Below are positions 42,504-50,847 of a DNA stretch of 64,000 nucleotides, piece after piece. A program made the translations under genes and the position numbers. Source of the DNA: Bacteriovoracaceae bacterium UBA6261 (GTDB lineage: Bacteria > Bdellovibrionota > Bacteriovoracia > Bacteriovoracales > Bacteriovoracaceae); contig DJVH01000013.1 of NCBI GenBank assembly GCA_002440825.1, forward strand, positions 23,581 to 87,580, given 5' to 3'. Position 1 is the first letter of the stretch; the number at the start of each line of letters is the position of its first letter. The notes under the pieces are model-generated. The model did no database searches and had not been told where the DNA came from. It saw only the letters and a program-made list of their open reading frames with translations.

Positions 42504-43927
42504 TTTATACCGGCCTCATCTTTAAATTGAATAAAAACAGCTAAACCATCACTCATTTGCAACGAAAGTGTACCGTTCAGTTGGTTCACCAACGTTTTTA
42601 CAAGTTGAAGTCCTAACGATTCGAGATTCTCGAGGTTGAAATTGTCAGGTACACCGATGCCGTTATCTGCTACTTTTATTGTCACTCTATTATCTGGTTG
42701 ATTTGAAATCTGAATGTTGACTTCTCCTGAACGCTCTCCGGGAAATGCGTGCTTAAAACAATTAGAAACTAATTCATTAAGAATTAAACCACAGGGGATG
42801 GCGCTATCGATGGAAAGAAAAACCTGATCGCCGCTGACATTAACCTTAACTTTGGTGGAAATAAAACTTCCAAAAGAGCGAACCAGCAGTTGAATTAAGG
42901 ACTCAGCGTAATCTAGAAAGTTAATACGGGACAAATCATTTTTTTGATAGAGCTTCTCATGAACAAGTGCCATCGATTTAATCCGGTTCTGGCTTTCCAT
43001 GAAAAGAGCTTTTGCATTTTCATCCTGGATATAGCCGGACTGCAAACTGAGAAGGCTGGATGTAACCTGCAAATTATTCTTAACACGATGGTGAATTTCC
43101 TTAAGAAGCGCTTCTTTTTCCTTGAGACTTGCTTGTATTTGTTCTTCGGCCTTACGTCGATCCGTTATATCTCTTACGATACTTGTAATTAACAATCCTT
43201 GTTCTGTATCTAGTGGACTTAAACTGATTTCTACCGGGAATTCTGAGCCATCTTTTTTTCTTCCAGTCAAAAGCCTGCCCGCGCCCATTGGCCTTGTTTT
43301 GGGATGAGCAATATAACCGTCTCTAAAGGCCACATGGTCTTGTTTGTAACGATCGGGAACTAGAATTTCTATAGGCTGTCCGATCATCTCAATTCGAGAG
43401 TAACCAAAGAGTTTTTCAGCCTGACCATTCACAATAGCGATGTTTCCATTTGTATCAATAACGACAATTCCGTCAGGAGCTGACTCCAACAAACCTTGCA
43501 CCTTTGCTTCAACTTTTTTTCTGCTCGTCGTATCACGTATAATGCTAATGACAAATTGACCTTGAGAAGTCGTCAGTGGACTCAAACTAATTTCTATTGA
43601 AAACTCGCTTCCATCTTTTTTTAGTCCAGCAAGCTCTCTTCCTTCGCCCATTCTTCTGGTTTTAGGATTGGCAGCATATTCTTCTCTGTGTTGAGTATGG
43701 ATTTTCCGATATCGCTCAGGGACAAGAACTTCAACTTTTCGTCCAACAAGTTCTTCTTTATGGTAGCCAAAAATATTCAACGTAAGCTGATTGACCATAA
43801 CAATACGCCCCTCTCTGTTTACGACAACAATGGCGTCTGGAGCGGCTTCCATAAAATAAGAAATGTTCTGATCAGGATTAAAAATATTATCTACTTCTTC
43901 CACTGTTCTCCTCTTAGAAAACAGCAT
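42500..43927 (-). CDS. Double-PAS sensor histidine kinase (HisKA_2 / HWE type)
   Basis: 475 residues from ATG 43927. A TTG at 43978 would give 492, and a GTG at 43903 has the best SD (AAGAGGAG) but close spacing, so the start is unsure. Two PAS domains (~20-135 and ~145-255) are close copies of each other: both contain KKDGSEF, EISLSPL and PKTR, showing internal duplication. The kinase part has LLKEIHHRVKNNLQVTSSLL, typical of HisKA_2 kinases, and an ATPase domain with LILNELVSNCFKHAF and DNGIGVP. It is cytoplasmic, with no membrane segment. It likely passes phosphate to the receiver kinase that follows. Confidence 0.88.
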   Translation of the reverse strand: MLFSKRRTVEEVDNIFNPDQNISYFMEAAPDAIVVVNREGRIVMVNQLTLNIFGYHKEELVGRKVEVLVPERYRKIHTQHREEYAANPKTRRMGEGRELAGLKKDGSEFSIEISLSPLTTSQGQFVISIIRDTTSRKKVEAKVQGLLESAPDGIVVIDTNGNIAIVNGQAEKLFGYSRIEMIGQPIEILVPDRYKQDHVAFRDGYIAHPKTRPMGAGRLLTGRKKDGSEFPVEISLSPLDTEQGLLITSIVRDITDRRKAEEQIQASLKEKEALLKEIHHRVKNNLQVTSSLLSLQSGYIQDENAKALFMESQNRIKSMALVHEKLYQKNDLSRINFLDYAESLIQLLVRSFGSFISTKVKVNVSGDQVFLSIDSAIPCGLILNELVSNCFKHAFPGERSGEVNIQISNQPDNRVTIKVADNGIGVPDNFNLENLESLGLQLVKTLVNQLNGTLSLQMSDGLAVFIQFKDEAGIK

Positions 43928-44028
43928 TTCAAGTCGACGTTTAAATTGCAATGTTTTGATAATAAAAAAATGAAACAATAAGTTTAAGACATAGAAGAAA
44001 TAGAAAAAAATTCTATAACACTGTTAAC

Positions 44029-44967
44029 TTAAATTTTTTCCTGCAGCCATTGGTCGAAACTGTCCAGTGACTGTAGTTGGACAAATTTCTTGGCAAATTT
44101 TTTTTGAATGGGAATAGACAACGGGCTGCCCATAATCAATTCGACTTTTTCCGGCAGTTTCGGCAAGACAGCTTCCAGATAATTTTTTATTGATTCAGCT
44201 CCGAGGTGCGAGGCCATGCTCGTCACTCCAACAACCACAGAATCCACATCTAAAAACTGAGCGGCATCGACCAAAGCTTCTGCTGGAAGATTGGGACCCA
44301 GGTAATAAAACTCATAATTGTAATGCTTGCAGAGGACAGCTGCGATCAAAATACCGAACTCATGCAAATCGCCTTCAACTCCGCAAATCAGAATTTTCTT
44401 TCGCGAAGGTCTGGTGCCGTTTTGATTGTTGTATAAAAAATGCGACAGATGAAATTTCATGATCGATGAGAGCGCGTGTTCATGGGAAATGGAATAATCG
44501 CCATTGGCGACGGCCATTCCGAGTTCTCCCATCAAGGGCAAGGCGATTTTTAAAGCAAATTGTTTTCCGTTCAGTGAATTTTTCAAACGATTGAGTTCAT
44601 TTGAAACAATATCCAGGCGATAAGCTTTTAAGGCCATCAATGAAACAATCATAACCTCTTCGATTTGTTTTTCAGGAATTTTGGATTCTTCCGTCTCACT
44701 TCGAAAAACATTTTTCTCGTTTCCGTGCTCGCGAAGTTTTTCTTTTAAAGTTTCATTGTCGAGGCCGGCAATTTTGGAAATGGTGAAACCGATTTGACAA
44801 AGTTCATTGAGTAAAGAAAGTTTTTCAATATCTTTTTTGGAATAATTTCTGTGCCCCGAAGGATCTCTCTCCGGGCTCACGGCCTTGTATCGCCGTTCCC
44901 AGATACGGATGGTGTGAATGCCAACATTGGAAAGCTTGGAGGCCATCTGGATGTTGTAAATTGACAT
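44029..44967 (-). CDS. MerR-type regulator with B12-binding domain (CarH/CarA-like)
   Basis: 312 residues. N-terminal MerR helix-turn-helix (2-70: YNIQMASKLSNVGIHTIRIW, then HRNYSKKDIEKL), a helical B12-cap domain (~100-180) and a B12-binding Rossmann domain with D200-L-H202-E-F-G205, the DxHxxG motif that binds cobalt. In the CarH photoreceptors a Trp sits ten residues before E-H (W-x9-EH) and caps adenosylcobalamin; here the place is V153 (E163, H164 kept). A cobalamin-dependent repressor is likely, but light sensing by the CarH mechanism is uncertain. It follows guaA by three bases. Confidence 0.85.
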   Translation of the reverse strand: MSIYNIQMASKLSNVGIHTIRIWERRYKAVSPERDPSGHRNYSKKDIEKLSLLNELCQIGFTISKIAGLDNETLKEKLREHGNEKNVFRSETEESKIPEKQIEEVMIVSLMALKAYRLDIVSNELNRLKNSLNGKQFALKIALPLMGELGMAVANGDYSISHEHALSSIMKFHLSHFLYNNQNGTRPSRKKILICGVEGDLHEFGILIAAVLCKHYNYEFYYLGPNLPAEALVDAAQFLDVDSVVVGVTSMASHLGAESIKNYLEAVLPKLPEKVELIMGSPLSIPIQKKFAKKFVQLQSLDSFDQWLQEKI

Positions 44968-44970
44968 TGA

Positions 44971-46533
44971 TTACTCCCACTCGATTGTGCCGGGAGGCTT
45001 CGAAGTAATGTCGTAAACGACCCGAGTGATTCCTTTAACTTCATTGGTGATTCTTCGTGAAACAATCTCCAGAAATTCATGAGGAAAATGAGACCAGTTG
45101 GCCGTCATGCCGTCAGAAGAATTAACCATACGAAGACAAATGACATGCTCGTAAGCGCGTCCATCACCTTTTACACCTACTGTTTTCACTGGAAGAAAAA
45201 CGGTGAAGGCCTGCCAGGTTGAATGATAAAGTTTGGCTTCCTTGAGTTCTTCAAAAAGAATCTGGTCAGACTCCTGAACCATACGGATCGCTTCCGGATT
45301 AATATCCCCCAGAATGCGAACGCCAAGCCCCGGCCCTGGAAACGGATGGCGGAAAACCCACTCGCGGGAAAGCCCCAGAGCAAGTCCCATCTCACGCACT
45401 TCATCTTTAAAAAGAAAACGAAGCGGTTCAAGCAATTTCAATTTCATTCTTTCGGGAAGACCGCCGACGTTGTGATGTGATTTGATTGTCACTGATTTTC
45501 CGCCGGCAATGTGCGGAGAAATAGATTCAATGACATCGGGATAAAGCGTTCCTTGCAAAAGATATTCAAAATGAATTTTGTGATCTCTTGCAAACTCATG
45601 CACTTTTTTCTCAAAGATATCGATAAATTTTTTGCCGATGATTTTTCTTTTTTTCTCAGGATCCTCTACGTCTTTCAAGGCATCGTAAAAATCTGCTTTA
45701 GCGTCGATGATTTCAATATTCAGGTACGTGTGCTGCTTGAGAATATTGATGTGATGATAATCCTGCAATCGCAGAAGACCGTTGTCGACAAAAAAGCAGT
45801 ACAGATTTTCACCAAGAATTTTTCCTGCAAGCGTCGCCGCCACCAGTGAATCAACTCCACCGGAAAAAGCACAGAGAACTTTGGCTTCGCCTACTTTTTT
45901 TACCAGATCGATCGCTTCAGTCAGCATTTCCTGTGCGTTCCAATCCTGCTTCAGGCCGGCCATTTCTCGGTAAAAATAATCCAGGATCAATTTGCCTTGT
46001 TTTGAATGTTCAACTTCGGGATGAAACTGCAGTCCCATGATGGGAAGTTCAGTGTGTTTAATCGCCGCTACCAGATCATTTGAACTTTTCATGATGACTT
46101 CAAATGAATTCGGCACCTCTGAAACGTGATCGGAATGGCTCATCCACACGCTCATTGTTTGCGGGCAATTAGGAATCTGAAACAACGGTGTAAAATGAAT
46201 ATCAGCGTGTCCGTATTCACCGATCAGTCCTTTTTCAACTACACCACCGAAATATTTTCCCAGCAGCTGCATTCCGTAACAGATTCCCAATACAGGAAGA
46301 GCGCGGTCTGCAAACATGAAGCTGTAGTCATTTTCATCTTCAAAGACAGATTGAGGTCCGCCTGAAAGAACAAGGCACTCTGGTTTTTCTTCTTGCAAAA
46401 ACCTCTCTTTGCATTCTTCCAAAGTGATGATCTCGGAAGAGAAGCCCAGCTCCCGGGTCTTGCGGGTAATTAATTGAGTGTACTGCGAACCGAAGTCCAC
46501 AATCCAGATTTTCTTAGCGTGAGATTTTTTCAT
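44971..46533 (-). CDS. guaA: GMP synthase (glutamine-hydrolysing)
   Basis: 520 residues, full length. It aminates XMP to GMP. The glutaminase domain shows LGICYGMQLLGKYFGG with the nucleophilic Cys, and GLQFHPEVEHS with the His/Glu pair; the ATP-pyrophosphatase P-loop is LCAFSGGVDSLVAA; the C-terminal dimer domain ends in KPPGTIEWE. guaB lies immediately upstream in the same orientation (one base apart), the classical guaBA operon; the MerR/B12 regulator is downstream. Confidence 0.96.
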   Translation of the reverse strand: MKKSHAKKIWIVDFGSQYTQLITRKTRELGFSSEIITLEECKERFLQEEKPECLVLSGGPQSVFEDENDYSFMFADRALPVLGICYGMQLLGKYFGGVVEKGLIGEYGHADIHFTPLFQIPNCPQTMSVWMSHSDHVSEVPNSFEVIMKSSNDLVAAIKHTELPIMGLQFHPEVEHSKQGKLILDYFYREMAGLKQDWNAQEMLTEAIDLVKKVGEAKVLCAFSGGVDSLVAATLAGKILGENLYCFFVDNGLLRLQDYHHINILKQHTYLNIEIIDAKADFYDALKDVEDPEKKRKIIGKKFIDIFEKKVHEFARDHKIHFEYLLQGTLYPDVIESISPHIAGGKSVTIKSHHNVGGLPERMKLKLLEPLRFLFKDEVREMGLALGLSREWVFRHPFPGPGLGVRILGDINPEAIRMVQESDQILFEELKEAKLYHSTWQAFTVFLPVKTVGVKGDGRAYEHVICLRMVNSSDGMTANWSHFPHEFLEIVSRRITNEVKGITRVVYDITSKPPGTIEWE

Positions 46534-46534
46534 T

Positions 46535-48004
46535 TTATGTCAGTCTGTAATTAGGTGCTTCTTTCGTGACAAAGACATCGTGCGGATGACTTTCTTTCAA
46601 TGAAGCACTGGAGATTGTAATAAATTCTGCTCTCTCGTGAAGTTCTTTTAAATCTCTGGCCCCGACATAACCCATGCCCGAACGCAGACCACCTACGAGT
46701 TGAAAAATATTGCTTGAAAGAGATCCTCTATAAGGAACCTGCCCTTCAATTCCTTCCGGAACAAATTTACCCACGTCTTCCACCGATGCCTGGCCGTAGC
46801 GGTCTTTCGATCCCAGGGCCATAGCTCCCAATGATCCCATGCCGCGGTAAACTTTGTAAGCGCGACCTTGATAAAGCACCATTTCTCCCGGAGACTCATC
46901 AGTTCCGGCAAAGAGAGATCCGATCATGACACTGCAAGCTCCTGCGGCCAGTGCTTTGACAACATCGCCGGATAATTTAATACCGCCATCAGCGATAACG
47001 GGAATATTATTTTTTCTGCAGAACTCGGCACATTCCAGAACAGCTGAGAATTGAGGAACACCGATTCCGGCCACGACTCTCGTTGTACAGATTGAACCCG
47101 GACCAATTCCCACTTTGATTCCATCCACACCTGCTTCGATTAAATCTTTGCAGGCCTTCGCTGTGGCCACGTTTCCTGCGACAACATCGATATGAGGAAA
47201 ATGCTTTTTCAATGTGCGGACCATTTCCAGAACGCCTTTGGAATGACCGTGAGCTGTATCTACAACCAGAGCATCGACTTGCGCTTCAACAAGAATCTTG
47301 GCGCGTTCAAACTCTTTTTCGCTGACTCCGATAGCAGCGGCAACTCGCAGACGTCCGAGTCCGTCTTTGTTTGCATTGGGAAAAGTTATCGTTTTTAAAA
47401 TATCTTTAACAGTAATAAGACCTTTGACTGCTCCGTCTGCTGAAACAAGAGGAAGCTTTTCAATTCTGTGTTTGTGAAGAAGTTTTTTAGCTTCATCTAC
47501 TGTGATATGAGGTCCAGCCGTTACCAGCTTTTCTTTTTTGGTCATGACGTCTTTGACTTTTTGATCGAAGTTGCTTTCCAGCTGAAGATCTCTGTTGGTC
47601 AAAATTCCCACCAGTTTTTTATTTTTATCAACGACCAGAACGCCGGTGATTTTTTTCTGTTGCTTGAGATCCATGACGTAGCTGAGAGTTGTTTCTTCAT
47701 CAACGGCCACCGGATTTAAAATCATCCCCGCTTCGAATTTTTTTACTTTTTCAACTTCTTCCGCCTGACGGTAAGGATTCATGTTTTTGTGAATGACTCC
47801 AATGCCGCCCTCTTCTGCAAGAACGATGGCCGAAGGAGCTTCAGTAACGGTATCCATCGCCGCAGAAACGATCGGAATATTCAAAGGAATATTTTTGGAA
47901 AACATGGAATGTGTTTTGGTTTCGCCAGGAAGAATTTCTGAATAAGAAGGTTTGATCAGAACGTCGTCATAAGTCAGGGCCAGGGTAGGATTTACCTTAG
48001 TCAT
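46535..48004 (-). CDS. guaB: IMP dehydrogenase
   Basis: 489 residues from ATG 48004 (normal length); a GTG at 48022 adds six residues but is less likely. It oxidises IMP to XMP with NAD. Two CBS domains (about 95-205) interrupt the barrel, and the catalytic loop GIGPGSICTTRVVAG contains the active-site Cys; the flap region reads AMALGSKDRYGQ. The CBS domains bind purine nucleotides and tune activity. It is the first gene of guaBA. Confidence 0.96.
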   Translation of the reverse strand: MTKVNPTLALTYDDVLIKPSYSEILPGETKTHSMFSKNIPLNIPIVSAAMDTVTEAPSAIVLAEEGGIGVIHKNMNPYRQAEEVEKVKKFEAGMILNPVAVDEETTLSYVMDLKQQKKITGVLVVDKNKKLVGILTNRDLQLESNFDQKVKDVMTKKEKLVTAGPHITVDEAKKLLHKHRIEKLPLVSADGAVKGLITVKDILKTITFPNANKDGLGRLRVAAAIGVSEKEFERAKILVEAQVDALVVDTAHGHSKGVLEMVRTLKKHFPHIDVVAGNVATAKACKDLIEAGVDGIKVGIGPGSICTTRVVAGIGVPQFSAVLECAEFCRKNNIPVIADGGIKLSGDVVKALAAGACSVMIGSLFAGTDESPGEMVLYQGRAYKVYRGMGSLGAMALGSKDRYGQASVEDVGKFVPEGIEGQVPYRGSLSSNIFQLVGGLRSGMGYVGARDLKELHERAEFITISSASLKESHPHDVFVTKEAPNYRLT

Positions 48005-48071
48005 AAATAATCTCGCTCCCACAGTGAGAAATAGGGCGATAGTGATTTGAAATAAAAAACAATAATGAAAG

Positions 48072-49169
48072 TTATAGTTTTTTTAGATCATCGATCAGTT
48101 TATCGCTTTCTTTATATTGTTGTTTATATTCTTTACTGTATGGGCTGACTTGACCCGCGCCTGCTGGAGATTTTGTTTCCAGGGCAGAGTCTTTCGGAAC
48201 ATCCTGATCCAGGACAGAGGCCGGCGCTCTTGATCTTGATACGTCGACTTTCTCACCCATTTTCGTTGGGGCCGCATCCATCGTGAAGGCCACTGTAGGT
48301 TTTGATGACTGTCCATAGACATGAACGATCATTTTAGAACCTGCAGTTTTCTTCTTTTCTGGCACGATCTTATTCTCAGTCTTCGCTTTTGTCATTGTCT
48401 TTGTTTGAGAAATTTTGATAGGCTTTTTCTCAAGCAAACTGTTCTTATATTCTTCGATCAAATTTGGTTCGACGTCTGTTTTTTTGTCTTCATGAACTGA
48501 TGCCACTGCTCTCGATGCAACGTGAGAAGCTTCATGTTTGTCGTGAGATTTAAAAATCTCTTCCGAATGCTTGTCCATCGGAGCGATTCCGGAAAATAGC
48601 GAAACTAACTGACCATATGTTTTTTCTCCAACCGGAGTTGGATCGCGTGGCGCTCCTTCTTCATAAGCATTGTCTACAAATGAAAAAAGTCCTTCTCCGA
48701 CAGTCAGATTCAATTCAGCTTGACGTAAATTCGCAAGCTTCATCATCCCGTTGATGACCATCAACTGAGATTTTCCCTTGCTCGAATCGTACGTTAAAAT
48801 CGCCTCACCGCCAGTGTATTCGATGAAAGCATTGGCCGTTTTGATTGTGTAAGTGTCATTCTTATTTAAAGATTGAAACCAGAGATCTCCGGAGCGAAGT
48901 TCAATTCCTTTTCCTGACACAGCAGCTGAGCTCGCATTGCCCAGGTGAAACCGGTGATCGGCATTGTCAGTGAAAGTGACTTGACCGTGATGTTCAATCA
49001 CAATCTCTGCTCCCATTTCGATCACGTCGCCTTTTTTCATCTCACGCGTTTTACCGTTTGAAGAAATAAAGCCTTCGCCCTTTAAATCAACAACGCGGCC
49101 GAATTGTCCTTCCGCCGCGATGATATTGAATGAAAATAAAACTGCAATTGCTAATGTGATTTTATTCAT
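48072..49169 (-). CDS. FecR-domain exported protein
   Basis: 365 residues from ATG 49169, which gives a signal peptide (about 1-20, ending IIAA) and overlaps the upstream lipoprotein stop. Residues 20-155 form a FecR-type domain: GRVVDLKGEGFISSNGK, GDVIEMGAEIVIEHHG, HRFHLGNASSAAVSG, YTIKTANAFIEYTGGEA. FecR in iron signalling is a sigma-factor regulator, but such domains also occur in secreted surface proteins; no ECF sigma factor lies here. The remainder (about 190-365) is low-complexity, Lys/Pro/Ser rich and probably disordered. It forms a pair with the TPR lipoprotein upstream. Confidence 0.8.
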   Translation of the reverse strand: MNKITLAIAVLFSFNIIAAEGQFGRVVDLKGEGFISSNGKTREMKKGDVIEMGAEIVIEHHGQVTFTDNADHRFHLGNASSAAVSGKGIELRSGDLWFQSLNKNDTYTIKTANAFIEYTGGEAILTYDSSKGKSQLMVINGMMKLANLRQAELNLTVGEGLFSFVDNAYEEGAPRDPTPVGEKTYGQLVSLFSGIAPMDKHSEEIFKSHDKHEASHVASRAVASVHEDKKTDVEPNLIEEYKNSLLEKKPIKISQTKTMTKAKTENKIVPEKKKTAGSKMIVHVYGQSSKPTVAFTMDAAPTKMGEKVDVSRSRAPASVLDQDVPKDSALETKSPAGAGQVSPYSKEYKQQYKESDKLIDDLKKL

Positions 49170-49971
49170 TTGTTTTCTCTTCAATTTTTTCATAATACGA
49201 ACTCAGGATTTTCCACTCATTCGTATTTCTATATTTCTTTCTGAATTCTTCAACTGTTGCGTAGAATTTCTTCTTGTCACCAAGCTTCATGTGAGTCAGT
49301 GCGACCCACAACTTGGCACTTCGGTAATATTGGGAAGTCGGATATTTTGCCATCAAAGCTTCAAAGTGAGACAGAGTCCAGTCGTGGTGAGCGCCTGATT
49401 CATAGGCAGCAATGCCTGCCTTGAAAAAGAATTCATCATTAATGCTTTTGTTGGCCGGATAATTATTCACAAGCGAAGTATAAAACTGCGCTGCTTTTTC
49501 ATAGTGTTTATCTTTAAATTCTTTGTCTGCGATCTTCAACAGATCGTCCGCATGCCATTTGTATGTTTTGAATTCGACGAAATCCTTCAGGTCACTTTTA
49601 GCAGCTGCAGGAGCAACGCTGGCAATGCTTCGAGAACCATGGGCAGGCACAGCTTCAGATTTTTCCTCATGCTTTGATTCATGTTTCGGTTCATGAGTGG
49701 CTTCGGCCACCTCATGTCCGTCCGCCGGCGCTGAATGTCCTCCGCCTTTGGCTTCATAATAAGATTTTTCCTGCTTAAGTTTTTCAATATCAAACTCAAG
49801 CCGCTTTACTTCTGCGTGAAGCTCTCTGTTTTCTCTGGCAAGTTTAAGGGAAACCTGTTCGTAATGATTGATCATCGCCGCTTTCTGTTCGATCTTTTTC
49901 ATATCAACTGAACAAGAAGCTAAAAGTGGTAAAACCAGCATTGTTGCTTTTAATGTGTTTGATTTTTTCAT
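49162..49971 (-). CDS. TPR lipoprotein (YbgF/CpoB-like)
   Basis: 269 residues. Lipobox LLASC with the lipid-bearing Cys at residue 20. A coiled-coil segment (25-75: EQKAAMINHYEQVSLKLARE...) is followed by a His/Glu/Ala-rich linker (~80-130), then about 130 residues of tetratricopeptide-like helices (ADKEFKDKHYEKAAQFYTSL, FFFKAGIAAYESG, EALMAKYPTSQYYRSAKLWV). The layout (coiled coil, linker, TPR) is that of YbgF/CpoB, which links envelope constriction and peptidoglycan synthesis. The FecR-domain gene overlaps it by eight bases. The tol-pal genes are not here. Confidence 0.75.
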   Translation of the reverse strand: MKKSNTLKATMLVLPLLASCSVDMKKIEQKAAMINHYEQVSLKLARENRELHAEVKRLEFDIEKLKQEKSYYEAKGGGHSAPADGHEVAEATHEPKHESKHEEKSEAVPAHGSRSIASVAPAAAKSDLKDFVEFKTYKWHADDLLKIADKEFKDKHYEKAAQFYTSLVNNYPANKSINDEFFFKAGIAAYESGAHHDWTLSHFEALMAKYPTSQYYRSAKLWVALTHMKLGDKKKFYATVEEFRKKYRNTNEWKILSSYYEKIEEKTNE

Positions 49972-50049
49972 AACTTTTTTTCCCGTCTTTTAAAACAAGC
50001 CACTATCTCTATTGGATATTCGGATTGTCAGAGAAAAAAGTTTAAGAGT

Positions 50050-50847
50050 TTATTGGGATTGAAGAGTAGAAAAGAGTGCCAATAATTGATCAATCCCCTC
50101 CAGAATAGGCGCTGGACCCGGCTGGAGAAAGATTTCTGGTTGTAATTCATAGACAGAGTTTGTTGTCACTGCGGAAGTACCCGAGTGCGACGGTCGCTTT
50201 TTAATTGAATCCAGGTCCACTTTTTTTCCGCACCAACAGGCCAGAATAACTTCCGGATCCGCCTCCGCGATTTCCGCCTCCGTCACAAAACGATCCGAAG
50301 CCTTCACCCCTTCACGGGATTTGGCAGCGAAAATATCTTTTCCACCGCAGAGCTCGACCAATTCGGAAAACCATCTGATGCCGCAAATCCGCGGTTCATC
50401 CCATTCTTCTATATAAACGCGCGGTCTTTTTTTGAAAGTGGCCGCTTTAAGCTTTGCCTCATCCATTTTCTTTTCCAGCTTATGTAAAAAAGCCGTGGTT
50501 TTTTCCCCTTCCCCTATCATATTACCCAAGATGGAAAGGTAGCGCAGAATCTCTTTGAGTGATCGCTGATTGGAAATATAAACGTCTACACCTTCACCGA
50601 TCAAATCTCGGGCAATGTCTTTCTGAATGTCGGAAAAACCGACAACCAGATCTGGTTTTAGATCCAGAATTTTTTGAATATTGGCATGAGTGAATGCCGA
50701 AATGATGGGATGATTTTTTTTCACACCTTCAGGTCTTACAGCATAGACTGAAACGCCCGCAATGAGATCACTTCTACCGATGGCATAAAGAAATTCAACA
50801 GACTCCTCTGTCATACAGATGATTCTTTGAGGAAAATAAGAATTCAT
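50050..50847 (-). CDS. BtuF-like cobalamin-binding protein, no signal peptide
   Basis: 265 residues with the two-lobe periplasmic-binding fold of cobalamin/iron-siderophore binding proteins (PF01497): PQRIICMTEESVEFLYAIGRSDLI at the start, LKPDLVVGFSD in the middle, and PRVYIEEWDEPRICG. No signal peptide or lipobox is seen, so it is probably cytoplasmic or reaches the periplasm by an unusual route; signal-less BtuF-like proteins are known but of unclear function. Its ATG shares a base with the sensor kinase stop (TAATG). A link to the MerR/B12 regulator at 44 kb is conceivable. Confidence 0.75.
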   Translation of the reverse strand: MNSYFPQRIICMTEESVEFLYAIGRSDLIAGVSVYAVRPEGVKKNHPIISAFTHANIQKILDLKPDLVVGFSDIQKDIARDLIGEGVDVYISNQRSLKEILRYLSILGNMIGEGEKTTAFLHKLEKKMDEAKLKAATFKKRPRVYIEEWDEPRICGIRWFSELVELCGGKDIFAAKSREGVKASDRFVTEAEIAEADPEVILACWCGKKVDLDSIKKRPSHSGTSAVTTNSVYELQPEIFLQPGPAPILEGIDQLLALFSTLQSQ

